The notes: generated from the letters alone by a model not told the origin. DNA of 64,000 bases from Stictocephala bisonia (GCA_035578905.1 JAQJVL010000103.1:1841947-1905946); one strand, 5' to 3'. Counted from the stretch's first letter, positions 1-46,599 are shown. Numbers and translations are program-made.

Positions 1-1408
1 GTTTCTTCTAGCTCTGCTAGTACATGAAATGTAACTTGTATTTGTGACAATAAAGTTTATTTGATTTGAATTAACATTACAATAATTAACATTTATTTTT
101 GTATGCTATGCAAAGTAAAGGTCTGTCTAAAGTTTAATATTTTTGTTATTTTATTTTACCATACATTAGTTTTTATATTTTGTATTATGTTCTCTCAGCC
201 TGTTATTCCAAGTCTATTCTTGAAAAAAAGGGATAAGAACCGAATTAAATTAGTACAAATATTAGGTTTTTATCAAATTATAATAAGCAATGCAAATAAA
301 ATGAAGATTGCCAAAATAAGCCATGGGAGATAAATAATCGACTTGTCATTGCAGAGGTGCTTTGTGGTTTTGGAAATATGTAGGAAGTTCTGGGTTTATG
401 GAATATCCCACGCTGAGGGGGGTTCATACCAAATCCGTAGCCAGTAATTTGACAAATTAACTGTGAAAGAAAATAATTATTATATTATTTTTTAGTATTT
501 TATTTTTTCAAAAGTAGGTGTAGGAAGTTTCTTACTTCCTACATGGACAAATGACCCAATGAGTTAACTGTTTCTAAAACCCCAGAGAGATTGCTGGTAA
601 GAGATTAATGGCTGTTAAAAGTTTAAGTATTTTACTTCAATGACATTAACAGGAAAAATAAGAAGTAAAATTAGTGGAGGAATAGGAATGTAATATAAAA
701 TAACATGTAAATAGTAAATAGCTTACTATGTAATGAACTTGCCCATAGCAGTAGATGATAGGAATAGGAGTCGGTTTTGCAAGGAAGATAAAAATTGACT
801 AAGTTTTCATTTACTTAGTATCTTATTATCAGATATTTTTAAATAAACACATAACAATGCTAATTTAGGAAATATGTGTTAGTGAGCTCTACTGTACTTA
901 GTTCCCATAAAATTTTCTGTACTGATTCGTAATAAATTTCTAACTAGGCATACATTGGGAAAATCCCATTGTTTTATATGTATTTTATATAAAATACATA
1001 TATTTGTATAGTTTTAAAAAGGAAACAAATTTTATATGTATATCAGTTCAATAAATAAAATTATGTATAGAATTTCATTTTGAATATTTTGTATGGGTAG
1101 AGGAAAAAAATCTTGTTGAGTTTTTGAAAAGTCTAACTAAACAAAATCATTAATGAGGGGTTCTGACGTTATCGCTAGATAATCGTGTCAAGCAACATCA
1201 ATTTTACTTGAATGGTTGACTGGTGAGAGATCCCATCCTTGCAGACAACTCGTCTGCCTAGTCACTGGTGGTTGTTCGGAATTCACCTGTAATTCGTTGG
1301 TCCCCAGGTTAAGTGTAACAGAGGGCCTTAACTTCACCTGATAAAATAAAATATCTTTTAACTTTTACAACTTCTATTGATTTACTATGTATTGTTATTT
1401 TATTTTAG
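1..1408. other. NSF intron, mostly unremarkable AT-rich sequence
   Basis: No upstream NSF exon recognised. Bases 1-75 end in TGACAATAAAG, a T-rich run and TTGATTTG, which resembles the 3' tail of a non-LTR retrotransposon (compare 39060-39095). Bases 1140-1340 are less AT-rich and contain TTCACCTG twice; this may be an old SINE remnant, but I cannot classify it. Confidence 0.35.
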
Positions 1409-1570
1409 ACAAGTCCTTGAAGATATGGAGATGTTATCTGCTTTCACAGCAGTTCTACATGTTCCCAACCTCAACAAACCGGAGCATTTACTGGCGGTCA
1501 CGGAGGAGAGTGAAATCTTCACAAAGGATCAAATAAAGAAACTGATGAAGTCTGTCTCTGGACATGCAAA
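1409..1570 (+). CDS. NSF: NSF penultimate coding exon
   Basis: The acceptor is a T-rich tract ending in AG at 1407-1408 and the donor is GTAATC at 1571. The exon encodes the D2-domain stretch with MEMLSAF, HVPNLNKPEHLL and FTKDQIKKLM. It has 162 nt: one base closing an Arg codon, 53 full codons and two bases of a Lys codon. The open frame runs on into the intron to a TAA immediately after the donor, so the exon end is set by homology and splice phase rather than by the stop. Confidence 0.92.
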
Positions 1571-3200
1571 GTAATCCTTTTTCTCCTGTCTTTTCTTAAT
1601 ATAGTGTGAATTTGCTGAAATGATAGCTCAGTAGGATTTTGACTGATAAATGAAAGGTCCAGAGGTTTGAATCCTAAACAAAGCTGACGATCCTAAACAA
1701 AGCTGACGATGTGTACTTTATTAATTGAATATAGTTCACGCAAAGCATGGAAAAAAATAAAATATGATTTGAAGGTAAACATTAGCTGTTCATTATTAAT
1801 ATAACTTGGGCTGCACACCCTGCTGATGGGAAACAGTGAATGAAGCAGATACAAATTTCATATTCACCAGATGTCAGCAAAATAATCCCAGAAATCAGAA
1901 GACATGACAATTGGAAGACTATATTGTTGTAATCAGTTGGTTGAGTGCAGTCTAAAGAATAACGAAATTTGCATCTGACTAATTCTCCCATTAGGATTCT
2001 TAATTTAGATGAGATACCAGGAACAATTTTAACAGAATATGACGGAGAAAACTTGCATTCTCTAAAAAATTCAAATTTTAAACTCTAAATCAGTCGGGTA
2101 TCTAGTAAAATATCTAGTAAAAATACCAATACCACTATACGTGTATGGGTGGGCGGGTGGTTAGGTTAGGTTAGGTTAGTGCGTAGTATATATTTTGTAA
2201 GAATATACTCAATTTTAACTTCTATTTCTGGAATAATTTATAAATTCAATAAAATATTGAGAATATTACAATTTCTAATATTTTACTGTGAAGAACATTT
2301 TTCAACACACAGCTATTTTTTATTTTTCAATTTTGGGTTTAAAGTTTAGAAATAATTAAATGACTTAAGTTAGTAATTAATTTTTTATATAAATGGTTTT
2401 ACTTTTTATTACTATACTATAAATTTGAAATTATTAATGAAATGTCATCAATCATAGAAGGTATTTACTTGAAAGAGATTGTAGGGATTGAATTGTTTCA
2501 GTTAATACGTACAATTAGTCCTAACAGATCGTGACCTGTGTGGAATATGTAGTGCATTAGGGGGTTTAAGCAGTGGAGAGGGAATGTTCCACCGTTCTGT
2601 CGCTGTGCATTATGGGTGTGACTAACTTTTGCCTTCAGTCTCCCATCTTCAACATCCACAACAGTGTTTTGTTGTAGAAAATAACCGAGTTAAAATAGAA
2701 CAATAAGTTTGTTTTATTGTTTGTTTTTTGTTTATATTATTATTCATTGTATATTGTTACTATAAATTTTTTTAGTACAAAATAATTATTATAAGAATAA
2801 GTTTGTTTTATTAATATTGATTGGTCACTACTACCAATGGCGTAATGAGCAAGGCTTGCTACTGCACAGCCATCTCATGACCTACCGTCTACTCTAGTTT
2901 CAAGGAAATAAAAAAATTAGTTCTCTCACACTTCCACCACTCAGTGCATCTCTCTCACACCATTGCTTTCAGTAAGTCGCAATCCAAGTAGCTGAATGAT
3001 ACAAGCATTCCTTAATGTACTTTTCTTGTTTAAACCGTTTTAAAATTTGTAATGTGTTTCACAGGATATTTATTGGAATCAAAAAGCTGCTGGCCATGTT
3101 GGATATGGCTCGCCAGACCGAGGAAGACTACAGGGTCATTAAGTTCGTCTCTAGGCTCGAGGAAGAGGGTGCGTTAGACAGAGGCACCACGATGCACTAA
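1409..3200 (+). CDS. NSF: NSF vesicle-fusing ATPase, last two coding exons (partial gene)
   Basis: C-terminal end of N-ethylmaleimide-sensitive factor, the cytosolic hexameric AAA+ ATPase that, with SNAP adaptors, takes apart SNARE complexes after membrane fusion. The coding exons are 1409-1570 and 3065-3200. Spliced, they give about 98 residues beginning RQVLEDMEMLSAF and ending RGTTMH. The segments LHVPNL, IFIGIKKLL, MARQTEEDYR and KFVSRLEEEG match the end of the NSF D2 domain in insects and vertebrates, as I know the family. The first exon begins with the last base of an Arg codon and ends with two bases (AA) of a Lys codon completed by the first G of the second exon, so the splice phases agree. 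The other roughly 650 residues, including the Walker motifs, lie upstream of the window. No internal stop or frameshift is seen. Confidence in the family is high; which insect NSF paralogue this is cannot be told. Confidence 0.93.
1617..1745 (+). repeat. tRNA-derived SINE fragment (family S1)
   Basis: Degenerate box A (TGATAGCTCAGTAGG) and box B (GAGGTTTGAATCC), followed by the AGTTCACGC motif seen in other S1 copies. Contains a perfect 20-bp class tandem duplication around GATCCTAAACAAAGCTGAC. Lies in the last NSF intron. Confidence 0.6.
2158..2180 (+). repeat. Short interstitial TTAGG run
   Basis: About three tandem TTAGG units (GGTTAGGTTAGGTTAGG). TTAGG is the usual insect telomere unit. 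Too short to imply a former chromosome end. Confidence 0.6.
2540..3000 (+). repeat. Dispersed repeat shared with 46600-47110
   Basis: Matches 46600-47110 in order: a CCACCG hairpin region, CAACAGTGT, an AT-rich centre rich in TTTATT, a block with GGTCACT and GCCATC, then ACTCAGTGCATCT and CAATCC/CGATTTC. The two copies are diverged. No coding capacity or terminal repeats recognised. Confidence 0.5.
3065..3200 (+). CDS. NSF: NSF terminal coding exon
   Basis: The acceptor is GTTTCACAG ending at 3064. The exon encodes IFIGIKKLLAMLDMA, then a charged helix and the C terminus GALDRGTTMH, with a TAA stop at 3198-3200. The IGIKKLL segment is a strong NSF signature. It is separated from the preceding exon by a 1494-bp intron. 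Confidence 0.93.
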
Positions 3201-3525
3201 ACAGTACTTCATTACCATACCATTAGATCTTACGTATCTGCTGCATTATGTTCACCAACCAACTTTATTTTAAATTAATTGTTTGGATATAACTTATTGA
3301 GTACATTAAATATGTTGTGGTAATAAAATTGTTTTCTATATAACATATTTATTGAGTACCTTTTGCTGTTATTGCTAGTTTTAAAGAGTGAAATGTGTTA
3401 AATTTAATATTATTACTATTGAGCGATATGGAATAAAATTCATGATTGAGCTTTATGGCAATTGTGTTCATAGAGTACAAGAACAATATATATGTTTCAA
3501 TAAAAATTGTAGAAAAAACATATTC
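3201..3525 (+). terminator. NSF: NSF 3'UTR with polyadenylation signals
   Basis: AT-rich stretch following the NSF stop. AATAAA hexamers occur at 3322-3327 (122 nt after the stop), 3432-3437 and 3499-3504. Any of them could set the mRNA end; the first is the nearest canonical signal. The cleavage site itself is not visible. Confidence 0.6.
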
Positions 3526-6146
3526 AGTTTATTTAAATTAAAATAAATTTAATTATATCTTTTATGTTTGAATTTTATGATGAAAAGATCTGTTTTGATC
3601 TATCCAGCATTTATTCATTTTATGTTTTGAACCTAAAACAATTATTTGAATGAAGCCTAACTAAAAATGTTGAAGGTATGCTGGGAATAGGCTTACTGCA
3701 GAAGTGCAAGTTTTAATATTTGCTGTATAATTAAATTTGAATAATATAGTATATGAATATGTACAATCGATTTACATCAATATTGTAAAATTACACATTT
3801 TCCAATTTAATTCTAACACTATGTAAGGCATTCAACTAAAATATTTTTCTGACATAATATTGCATTTGCATATTGCTCTAGTTTTTGTTACGATTAATTA
3901 ATAAATATATATTTAATTTGTGATTTTTAATTAATTGTTTTGTCTCAAATTAGATGTTTAATACAGGCTGTCTACTTGTGTATACCTTTTTACATTTTGC
4001 TAAAGACCTGATTTTAAAATCATGGTTTTGTTATCTTACCAGACTTTATCTTTGTTTTAGTAAATGTCTAGATTAAACGTTTTGGGTGGGAAATAGATTA
4101 CAAATTAGTCCTTACAATCTCCAAATCTTTTATGAGATATGGAACAATTGAAAATCACCTTTTATGTGACTAACGTCTTCTGTGAGACTTAAGATGGTAA
4201 CTTTGAATCTATGTATTTTCAACTGGAGTACGATTATACATGAATTATGTCATTCTTGCAAGTATATTGATGGATATGTAGACATATACGGTACATTATT
4301 TTGGATTTAGTATAATTCAAAAGCTTTATTAGATGAAACGTAATATTTTCTATGTAAAATGCCGAAGTAGTGCACTTTGAAAAAATGACAAAAGCAAGTA
4401 AATTAATTGTCAATGTTTGCTGGATGTTGTGCGATTGTGTTCGGTGTAAAAACATGATATTGTTAAGTCGGTTGTTATAAAACGTTTTTGTTATTTATAT
4501 ATTTAATTTTTTGTAACGTAATATAAATATTTATTTCAAATCCTCAATAATTAATACATTTAACTTACGCCAATGTGAAAAGTGCTGCAATGTAAAAGTA
4601 AGACATTATCAAGAGATTTGTTAAAATCTATTGTTATACTATAATAATTGTTACTTAAATAGTGTTAAAAAATAATGCTTTGTTGTTGTTTAAATATTTA
4701 ATATGCTGAAAAAGTAGAATAGTATTTATTTGTTTCCAGATGTGTGCTTCAATTTAAAATCTATTTTAAGTAATAGAGTTATTGTAAAAAATGAAACATA
4801 GATGTAATAATTGAGTTAATCAAGATACATTTTCAGTTATTTTATTTGTGAATATTGTAGAACATTTTATTTTATAAAGTTTAGTAGTTACTTTTTAAAT
4901 AATGAACAATTTTACTCATTTTTTTTAAGTGGGTTCTAAGCCTGAATGGTTTTCGTTTTAGAGATAGGAAAGCAGGCTTCATTCACTAAATAAGTATTTA
5001 AAATACATACTTATATAAAAATCACAAAATTATAAGAATTTTAAAGCTATAATCATCGTATCCAATGAATACACATCTATAAGGTAATCAGAGTTTCTCT
5101 ATCAGAAGAAACTAGCTTAGTGTGGTTGTCATTATGTAGAACTAGCTGAGATTTTCTGCCACCTATCTCTCTCCCATCCCAATATAACTGCCTACTTTTT
5201 CTCTCTTTCTCATGGCAGTTTGTAATCTTCCTTCTTTCTTCAGTCAGCCACGCTGGATTATCCACATTCTCTGTCCCATTCCATGCTGCTATACAAGAAG
5301 CTCAACCTAGTGGAGGCTAGGCAAATATGAAATTTTAGAAACAAAATAGTTTAACTTTTTAAAATAGGTTTTTTTCTTCTTATAGATGTGTATTTTTCTT
5401 TTCTTTGGTCCATAATTTAGAGTGGGTGCAATTTTAATGTTGCGCAGTTCATTATCTGTATTATGTGTATTTGGCGCTACACTTTACACTTTATTTTGTA
5501 TTGGACGATAGACAAGACTAAATGTCTTGACACATTTTCTGATGTTTGGTTTGTTTATACCTGTAAGTCTATGTATAAAAAAGCAGTATTTATTTAAAAA
5601 GACATATCTACTTTCTTATCCCTAAAACATAAAATTGTCTTAAACATTCATTAAGATAAACATTTGAAATATAAGTTACCGTTTTGTTTAGTGTAAAAAT
5701 ATATTCCTCAGTAGAAACTCTTGTTGCAATTTATATTTAACCTGTAAGAAAACTGGTTTCTTGAAAATAAAGTGCATTCTGAGGGTGAGTCAATTTTAAG
5801 ATGACATATCGGACTGCAAGGTCTGACTCTAGTCGCCTAAACCCCACAAGTCACTTAGATTGGTAAATATAGCAATAAAATAGATTGTCACTATATTGTA
5901 TTATGTAGGTAACTATTATTACATTGTCACTGCTCTGACCTTGCAAGAGGAAGCATTTTAGTTCATTATGTTTCTTGGCACTGATAAAGTATTTTATAAA
6001 ATGTTTTTTTTATTCAGAAAATATCAAAAATCTATAGTTTTGTGGTCTTACTGCTGGGGCTGTATAAATCTGTCAATTCTTTTCCTCGTAGACCAGCCTT
6101 TTCAACTTCTCACTGTAGTGTGCTACTTGGATTTTGCCTCTACATA
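3526..6146. other. Intergenic AT-rich DNA, nothing recognised
   Basis: Between the NSF 3' end and the first intergenic SINE. I see no splice-compatible coding segment, RNA gene or clear repeat. Confidence 0.5.
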
Positions 6147-6290
6147 ATTAGTGGCTTGGTAGCCTAGAGGCTGAGGACTATGGAGGGCAAAGTCCAAGAT
6201 TCGAATCCCAATTTGAGTTAATATCAGTACTTCCATGCGCAGGCCTGCAGGCCCATGTGAACCTGTTAGGTGAATTTTATCCTACAAAAA
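6147..6290 (+). repeat. tRNA-derived SINE (family S1)
   Basis: Box A-like TGGTAGCCTAGAGG, box B-like AGATTCGAATCCC, then the S1 tail with GCAGGCCTGCAGGCCC and ATGTGAACC, which forms a GGCCTGCAGGCC palindrome. Close in structure to the copy at 15918-16074. Confidence 0.7.
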
Positions 6291-7932
6291 TAAAATAAAA
6301 AGAGAAGTTTTTAATACTAGGTTGCACCATCTTACATTCCTAAAGGATGTTTTTTGGCTGGTACAACCTAGCAAATCTCTTTGAGTCTTGTGCCTTCATC
6401 TTGTCACAGGACATGACCTAGCCAGCAAAATCTTTGTGCTTTTATCAATTCTATGATGTCTGGATCTTGGTGAAGGGTTTTTAGCTCTCAGTTGTTTTCT
6501 TAAACATCACACTTCCTTATCATTTACTACTGGACCATACTTTGTTTTATAGATTATCCTTAATTTTTTTTTACAAAGGACCCAGGTTCGAATTAATTAG
6601 TTTATATTTCCATATTCCATCTCTTTAGAACAAAAAATAAAAAACTATACACATAGCTACTTCTGAGGTACTATGTTTCTTAACAATAATTATTAAATGA
6701 ACAAAAAATTATTAAGTTTTAATGAAACCTTTCTGTTTTAAATGGCAAAAGTGACATGTAAAAATGACTGTGTTTATGAAAGAAATAACGTGAGCTCACA
6801 TCAAAACACTGAACTGATTGAATGTTGAAAATTCTTCATTTTGGAATGACATGTAAAATTAATATCATGCCGAAATGAGCGTGTGTATGGTCGCGTCAGT
6901 TCAGTCGTTCACACCAACAACGAAACCCAGCCCTGCACATGTGCACTAGTGTCCTCCGCACAGAAGATAAAACATTCCCACACATTTGTATAAGTCATTT
7001 GCATATCTCAGATCCATAAGTGATTGAAGTTAAATTGTTTACTTATGGATGATTGGAGTAAAGTTTTTATTTTATGGATGATTGGAATAGAGTTTTTATT
7101 TGATTGTATAGAACTATTTAGGTGTTCTCAAGAATGTAGAACTATTTAGAGCATTTAGGACTATTTAGGCCTATGGAAAATTACCTCGACAGAATATCAT
7201 AATAAACAAAAAATGTACTTAAAAATTGTTACTTACTCACTTTTAAATGGATTACTAAGACTGAAGTTTACATCAGACTGACACGCTAAAATGACGGTGT
7301 GTAGGCCGCTTGATTTGTGTAATTATTAACGTTTTCTTTGTCAGGTTTCTTAAATAAATAATGAAAGAAAAACCCTTCCTTCTGTGGATGGAAGTGTTGA
7401 ATGTGATTAATATATTTTTTAATTAGATTTAATGAAATAATTTTTATTTCATATCAAGGTCATCCAAGACCTACATTTAGAAGAGGACTTTTTTTAGTTA
7501 GCATGCTTAAGTAAAATACTTTAAAAGTGTGTCATTAAACTCAAGGCAAGGTCACAGTAATGTTGGTGCAAATATTAATACTATATATATATGTGTGTAT
7601 GTCTTTGTATATACATCAGTTTCTATAAATATAAGACAACTAGTCATATTTATCTATTAATTTAGAATTTGCAATGTTAGTTTTTTATTTGCAGCTCTGT
7701 ATCTTATACTCATGATAAAGTGTTCTGATATAGAAACATCTAAAATACTACAAATTAAAAAAATATCGAAGAATCTCGGCTTGTGCCTGAAACTGATCGG
7801 TTTCCATTACACAAATTACTTTGCTTTGGTTATATGCAAGACATGTTAGAATCTGAATTATATGTTAATTTATTTTATATTCATGTATAATTTACGGTCC
7901 TTGTGCCTTGCTGAAACTGCAATCTACTGTCG
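6291..7932. other. Intergenic, low-complexity; no gene seen
   Basis: A block at 6880-6960 is less AT-rich but has no recognisable homology. At 7041-7100 there is a two-copy 29-bp tandem built on ATGGATGATTGGA. Nothing else supported. Confidence 0.4.
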
Positions 7933-8261
7933 GATTCAAAAGTATAGTCCTTTCAGTTTAGAAGTCACCCGAAGGTCAACCAAAATACATGATATCAAGT
8001 TTATCATGCTTTCATTGGTATGGATTAAAAAATAAATAATTAATTACGTTTATTATCTTTTATCGGATGAATGTATGAAGATTCATCTCAAACTCTTTTT
8101 GTTCTCCATCCAATAAAAATAATAATTGCAATAAACAATTTTAATTTATCCTATTGAACACATGATAAAATAAGGAAAACAAACATTTAATTCACTTGTT
8201 CATAGGTATTGTAGTTTATCTTTAAGCGACTTGTAAACTCAACGGATTATACTTTTGAATC
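7933..8261. mobile_element. Small TIR element (MITE-like), 329 bp
   Basis: Imperfect inverted ends of about 45 bp: the left end starts GATTCAAAAGTATAGTCC and the right end on the other strand starts GATTCAAAAGTATAATCC, both followed by similar TTTA(G/C)AAGTC sequence. The interior is AT-rich without an open frame. No clear target duplication. Confidence 0.6.
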
Positions 8262-9650
8262 TGAATGCAGAATTAAGTGTTGGTTTTTTTTTAAATCAAA
8301 ACTTTTTTGAAATCGATAATTCTGAATATAATGTTCATTATAATTTCTCTATAGGCTAAATATTTTTGTTACTTAAAATTTACCTAATATTATCAAGTGT
8401 GTATAAGTCAATCTTATTTGCCACAATTGCCCTGAAAAATCAGTGATAAGAAATATAGGTATGGAAAATGAAATATAGTGAGTGAGATTAGGTTAAGAAG
8501 ATAAATTGGTGTTTGGTGTTAATATTGATTTTTAAATCAACTAATTTGAAGTACTTGCCCTTAAAAAGTCTATTTTTTCGTCATATTTTTTCTATAAAAT
8601 TTATGAATAAGAGATTAGATTATTGTGTATTAGGCCAAATATTAATTTAACCCTATAACTGGTATGGGTCTTTAAAATTGTGCTACAAATTATTTCCATA
8701 TTCTGATTATATAGTATTATCGCTCCAATTTGATAACATTATTTAAGCTTTTTTTTTAGAATACAAAAAAATAAAAATAATATTTTCTATTCTACTGCAA
8801 TTTGGTTAAAAACCCCCTTCTTAGTTTTTCGTGTGGAAGAAAATTTACTAACAGAAATATTATGTCAAAAATTGATACTTTGTTAAAAAAAAGTTTAAGT
8901 AAATGTTTTAAAAAATTATGCCATCTTTAATATGTTGTGATATCCTGGATTTCATTGTGGAAAATTGAAAATATTTTCCTATTAAGTCAATTAAAACCAG
9001 ATTAAAATTAAAGCAATATAATTCAAAACTAAAGGTATACAATTGACATATATGATATACAATATTTCTGTAGAATTTGGTTTGTATCTGACATAATTTA
9101 ATTGTTATTTTGGTAACTGAATGCTGTTTTAAAAGTTTTATAATAAATTCTGCAATTGTATGCAAAATCTAATTATTTGTGGAAACGTATTTGAGATTAA
9201 AGTAATGTAGGTGAATGTAGGCTACAAATTGTACGGTACTTCATTCATCACACGCAACCATTCTGGTCCATGTGGGGAGTAACTCCTTACATAATAAATT
9301 GTAAAATTAATCGTAATTACTGTATTTTGAAAGGAATAAACTGATTTGATTTATATAAGAAATAGACTCAATTGCTTGAGTCAAAATTGAGAAACCTTCT
9401 AAAATTTACTATTTTTCAAATAACCAACTACGCATTAGAAATTTTTTATAAATATGCTAATTATGTGGCAAAAGCATTTTTCAGTTAAAGCATTCCATGT
9501 ATTTTTGTTTATAAATCTTTGCTGTACTTAGTAACAACATTGATTAATGTTTTTGATTGTAATCAAATGTATGTATAATATACAAATAAACATTGAAATA
9601 TATCACAGTACTTTTTATTTTGTAATTCACAAAATAAGTGGTTTCCACAG
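8262..9650. other. Intergenic AT-rich DNA
   Basis: No gene seen. Near 9250-9350 a block with CCATGTGGGGAGTAACTCC followed by AATAAACTGATTTGATT resembles a non-LTR retrotransposon 3' end, but there is no coding remnant to confirm it. Confidence 0.35.
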
Positions 9651-9830
9651 TACTAAAAACTAAAGCTTCTGGTAACGACCACGTCAAGGTGTTATTTACT
9701 TAGAGATACCACTGAGTATGCCACATCACAGCATGAGCGAAACGTTTGGTGATATAAATTTTGTAAAGAGCACCTTGATTGTTGTTACCTGAAGCTTCAA
9801 TTTTTATCAATGCCACCGGCCAATTAGACC
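9651..9830 (+). repeat. Hairpin element family H, copy 1 (hammerhead-like core)
   Basis: Inverted arms (AAAGCTTCTGGTAACGACC near 9661 against GTTACCTGAAGCTT near 9787) flank a central loop. The right end carries CACCGGCC, the family end motif seen inverted as GGCCGGTG in other copies. The centre at 9708-9750 has a hammerhead-like layout. Related copies are at 17762, 19375, 49029 and 60712. Confidence 0.65.
9708..9750 (+). ncRNA. Hammerhead-like core, family H (damaged)
   Basis: ACCA, CTGAGTA, T, a GCC...GGC-type hairpin with AGC, GAAA, CGT, T, TGGT. ACCA/TGGT would be stem I and ACGT a self-pairing stem III. G8 of CUGANGA is changed to T here, so this copy is probably inactive. 43 nt, the same length as the PLE motifs. 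Confidence 0.35.
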
Positions 9831-10569
9831 TACGAGTTTCTACAGTACCTGCATATCAAGGTGAAGATGTGCAGTAGACTGTGACGTCACAAGGGCGAAT
9901 CAGCTGGTTTGATTACTTTTAATAACATTTGGTAACTAAATCTACCAATCACGTGAAAGCTTTTAGCTAAATTTGAAGCAAGTTATGTACTACAAATCAG
10001 CTTGAATTGTAACCACAGGAATCGAAATGAGTTTTTTTTTTTTTATTTGATGTTGTTCTATTCAGCTGTCACTTTGTCATGTGACGTCATGCTAGATGCC
10101 CCTGATATTTACAATCTTTTATTCTAAGTACTTTGATAGTTGGTGGTTTTATAAAACTGAAAACATATGATAAATGGATTGTTCCAAGTCATTATTGATA
10201 TTATTTATAGAATCAAATTCATACTTTTTTGCCATGACAGGTAGGTTGCGTTTATTTATCTCATTCATCGATTTCTATTATCTGGAGTCTTTGTCTCTTA
10301 ACATCAAACCTAAACATTTTCAAGAATTTGTTTTCCAAGAAGTCAGCTGTTTATGCAACTAATTAGCTAGTAAGCAAGAGAATAACAAAAACAAAGTGCA
10401 GATCTAGTAGAATAGATGTGCACTAAAAAGAGATTTTTTGAATTCCATTACAAATAACCTTCAAAAGAACTCTTTTAGCTCATAAGAACAACACTAAATT
10501 AAAAAAAAAAAAATAAATAAAACAGCTAATGAACAAAAGTAATAACAAATACTTGTGTTGTCTCTATTA

Positions 10570-10687
10570 ATAGCCATATATACATATACATATATGGCTA
10601 TTAATATATATAGTCATATATATACATGTATATATATATATAAATTATATATATATATTTATATATAATTTATATATATATATACAT

Positions 10688-10750
<63 letters not shown>
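10570..10750. repeat. AT-dinucleotide microsatellite, palindromic
   Basis: Long TATATA tract with interspersed ACATGTA and a symmetrical flank (AGCCATATAT ... ATATGGCT). Intergenic. Confidence 0.85.
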
Positions 10751-10754
<4 letters not shown>

Positions 10755-12699
10755 TTGACTGTACAGGATTGTATAGTACACGTTAACTCTGAATCACAGA
10801 TGGAGGCTGCATCACAAGTGCAGGGAGTGACGGGATGGCACACAAAACTAACAGGGATGTCCCCTAGTTTATATCATTAAGCTTAATCTGTTGTACATCT
10901 TTATTTCATATTATACATACATGTAAATATGGTATATACACCTGCAATTCAATATATGAGCCCGGTTTGTATTGTTCGAATAAGCAAATTAGTTACATAC
11001 ATAGAATTGCAGATGTTGGAAAGTAAAAATTTGTTCACTAACAAATATTTGAAATTTAAGGTGAATAAATTCAATACTGTATTATTCAAATTGTTTTTAT
11101 TATATACAGTTTGACTGGATTGATTTTTCCCATTTAGAGATTACGAATTTAACAACTTCATTGGAACATACAATCAATTGGCAAACAGTGAATTGGCAAA
11201 TTCACTGATCATGTCAAATTGACATATATCACTTTTTCACTCTAACATTCAACTTCAGTAACATGTTTCTTAACCGTTGTCACTATACTGACAACAACAT
11301 TAACAATAATACTTATTGAGCTGCAGTACTAAGGTAAACTATATACAAGGCACAGTGGACAGATGTCTACTATATAAATAACACTACAATAGTCCTCCGG
11401 CACGGATGGAACAAGGTACTTGGCAAGAAATATATACACAATGTCTTAGGCAATGCCCAATAACGTATAAACTAAATCTTATTTATTTTAAGATTATATT
11501 ATTTTGACATTTTGCCTCTTGAGTATTTTCAGCTTAGTGTAGTAATAAAATAGAGGGTTTTTAATTTTAGTTAAAAGATAAGAAATATTTAATAGTATAT
11601 ATAGTTTTTGTCTTTGTAGAACATTTGTTTTCATAACATAGCGACAAAAAAATTTACAAAATAACTTAAGATAATAATTAAGAGTGTAAATGAATTTTAA
11701 TGTCTTTTGATTTATTGTTATTGGCATGAGTTTTGATTATTATGTAAATATATACATTAATAAATATATTTTAAGTTCTAGCATTCCAAGTTAGCTAAAC
11801 ACTGATTTATAAATGGACATTTTCTTTGTACTATCTTTGTAATGCAAAGCAAGTCAAATATAAAGAGAAAAATTGTTAGTGATTTTATTTATGGCTTATG
11901 AATCCCAATAAATGATTTATAAATAACAAATTAAAAAATGTAGATAATGATACTCAAAATTAGCAGACAAATTAAAAAAGTAATATTAAAGTGATCATAT
12001 TGAGACGATTGCTATTTTAAAACTGCTCTAACTTTACCTCCGAAGAGAGCACAAAATTGCAACAGTGTTTACTTTGAGCGCTTGACTCCTTCCTGTTTAC
12101 AGCTAATTTGTTTCCAGTCTAGACGAATCACAACTAGAGCCTAACAGTTTTTATAAGTTAAAATTGTCCGATTGATTTGTTTTTTTTTTTTTATATTTGT
12201 AAACAGTAAAAAAGTACTTCCCAGTTAAACACTAAAAAGTTTTTAATTCATACTAAAAAAAACCAATTTGTACCTTCCTACATTCTTTCTAATTGTAAGT
12301 CACCAAATGTAAAAATTAGAGCAGGGCTGTGGCGGTCTGGATGCCACGTTACCTATGTTGATTCTCCAGTTTTACCTGTAAACCTCAGAGGTAAAGCTAA
12401 AACGTCTGGATTATAATACAAATAATAACTTATCAACAAATTGAATCCCAGATTAACATCAAACATTGCTCATTACAGTAATTATATAAACTTGATCTAT
12501 ACGGTTACAAATATTTAAAAATGTATATTATGTATGAATTGAATTTTTATAGGTCTTTTTTTACATATTATCATTAACAATGTTATTGAAAATTGGTTGG
12601 TTTGGTTTTTAAAAGATAAATTTACTGATAATAAATAAAAATGTGTTGTGTACAAAATTAAGTCATGGATATATAAATGTATATATATAAACAAATTGT
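10751..12699. other. Intergenic AT-rich DNA
   Basis: No gene recognised. Open frames here are AT-rich and lack homology. A local hairpin near 12372-12410 (CCAGTTTTACCTG paired with GGTAAAGCTAAAACG) is imperfect. Confidence 0.4.
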
Positions 12700-13133
12700 G
12701 GCTAAATTGAAACAAAATTTCATATTTATTTTGAGACCGTTTGATATCATAAACAAATTTAGAAAATAACGTTATGAAGTCTAACAGATTCTGTATTCAA
12801 ACAAATACTTGTATTCTTTGGTGTAATATATGAAAACAATCACATGCTGCTTTACAACTGACAAAATACATAAATGACACGTTCAGCCAACTTTAATATG
12901 TAAATAATAAGAAATACAGTGACAAATTAAGATTATCACATTATGTTTACTGTACACTTACTGTTACACAAAATACAATAATGGCAAGAATAATACAAAA
13001 TACCTAAGCTAAGTACAAAGTATTTACCTCTCAGACTTAACTTTGGCGTCTTTACTAGTCCATTTAGCACCTAACATACAAACAGCTCTCTCGTCTTAAT
13101 TAATATTTATAATAAATAATTCTTACATACTAT
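12700..13133 (-). terminator. ELOVL: Probable ELOVL 3'UTR
   Basis: AT-rich sequence after the ELOVL stop. Reading the - strand, an ATTAAA variant lies at 12897-12892 and a canonical AATAAA at 12730-12725, about 400 nt past the stop. The real mRNA end cannot be seen; this is inference from the signals. Confidence 0.4.
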
Positions 13134-46387
<33,254 letters not shown>

Positions 46388-46599
46388 CTGGAACAATAGA
46401 CACCATTGTTACACACCACAATCACACCACAAAGGGCACAATTAAATCGTCAAATATCAATCTGTGAATCGTAACTTTCACGCTGTGTAATGTAGTACAA
46501 TATGACATAGGACTATCGCTTACTCAATGTAAGAATGACAAATGATCGACCACTTATGGTTGTTCTTGCTACACTAGATTATGTGTTTAGTATTAGGTA

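Noticed and set aside
2158..2180. TTAGG units as an old telomere fusion
   Set aside because: Only about three units; such runs occur by chance or in mobile elements.
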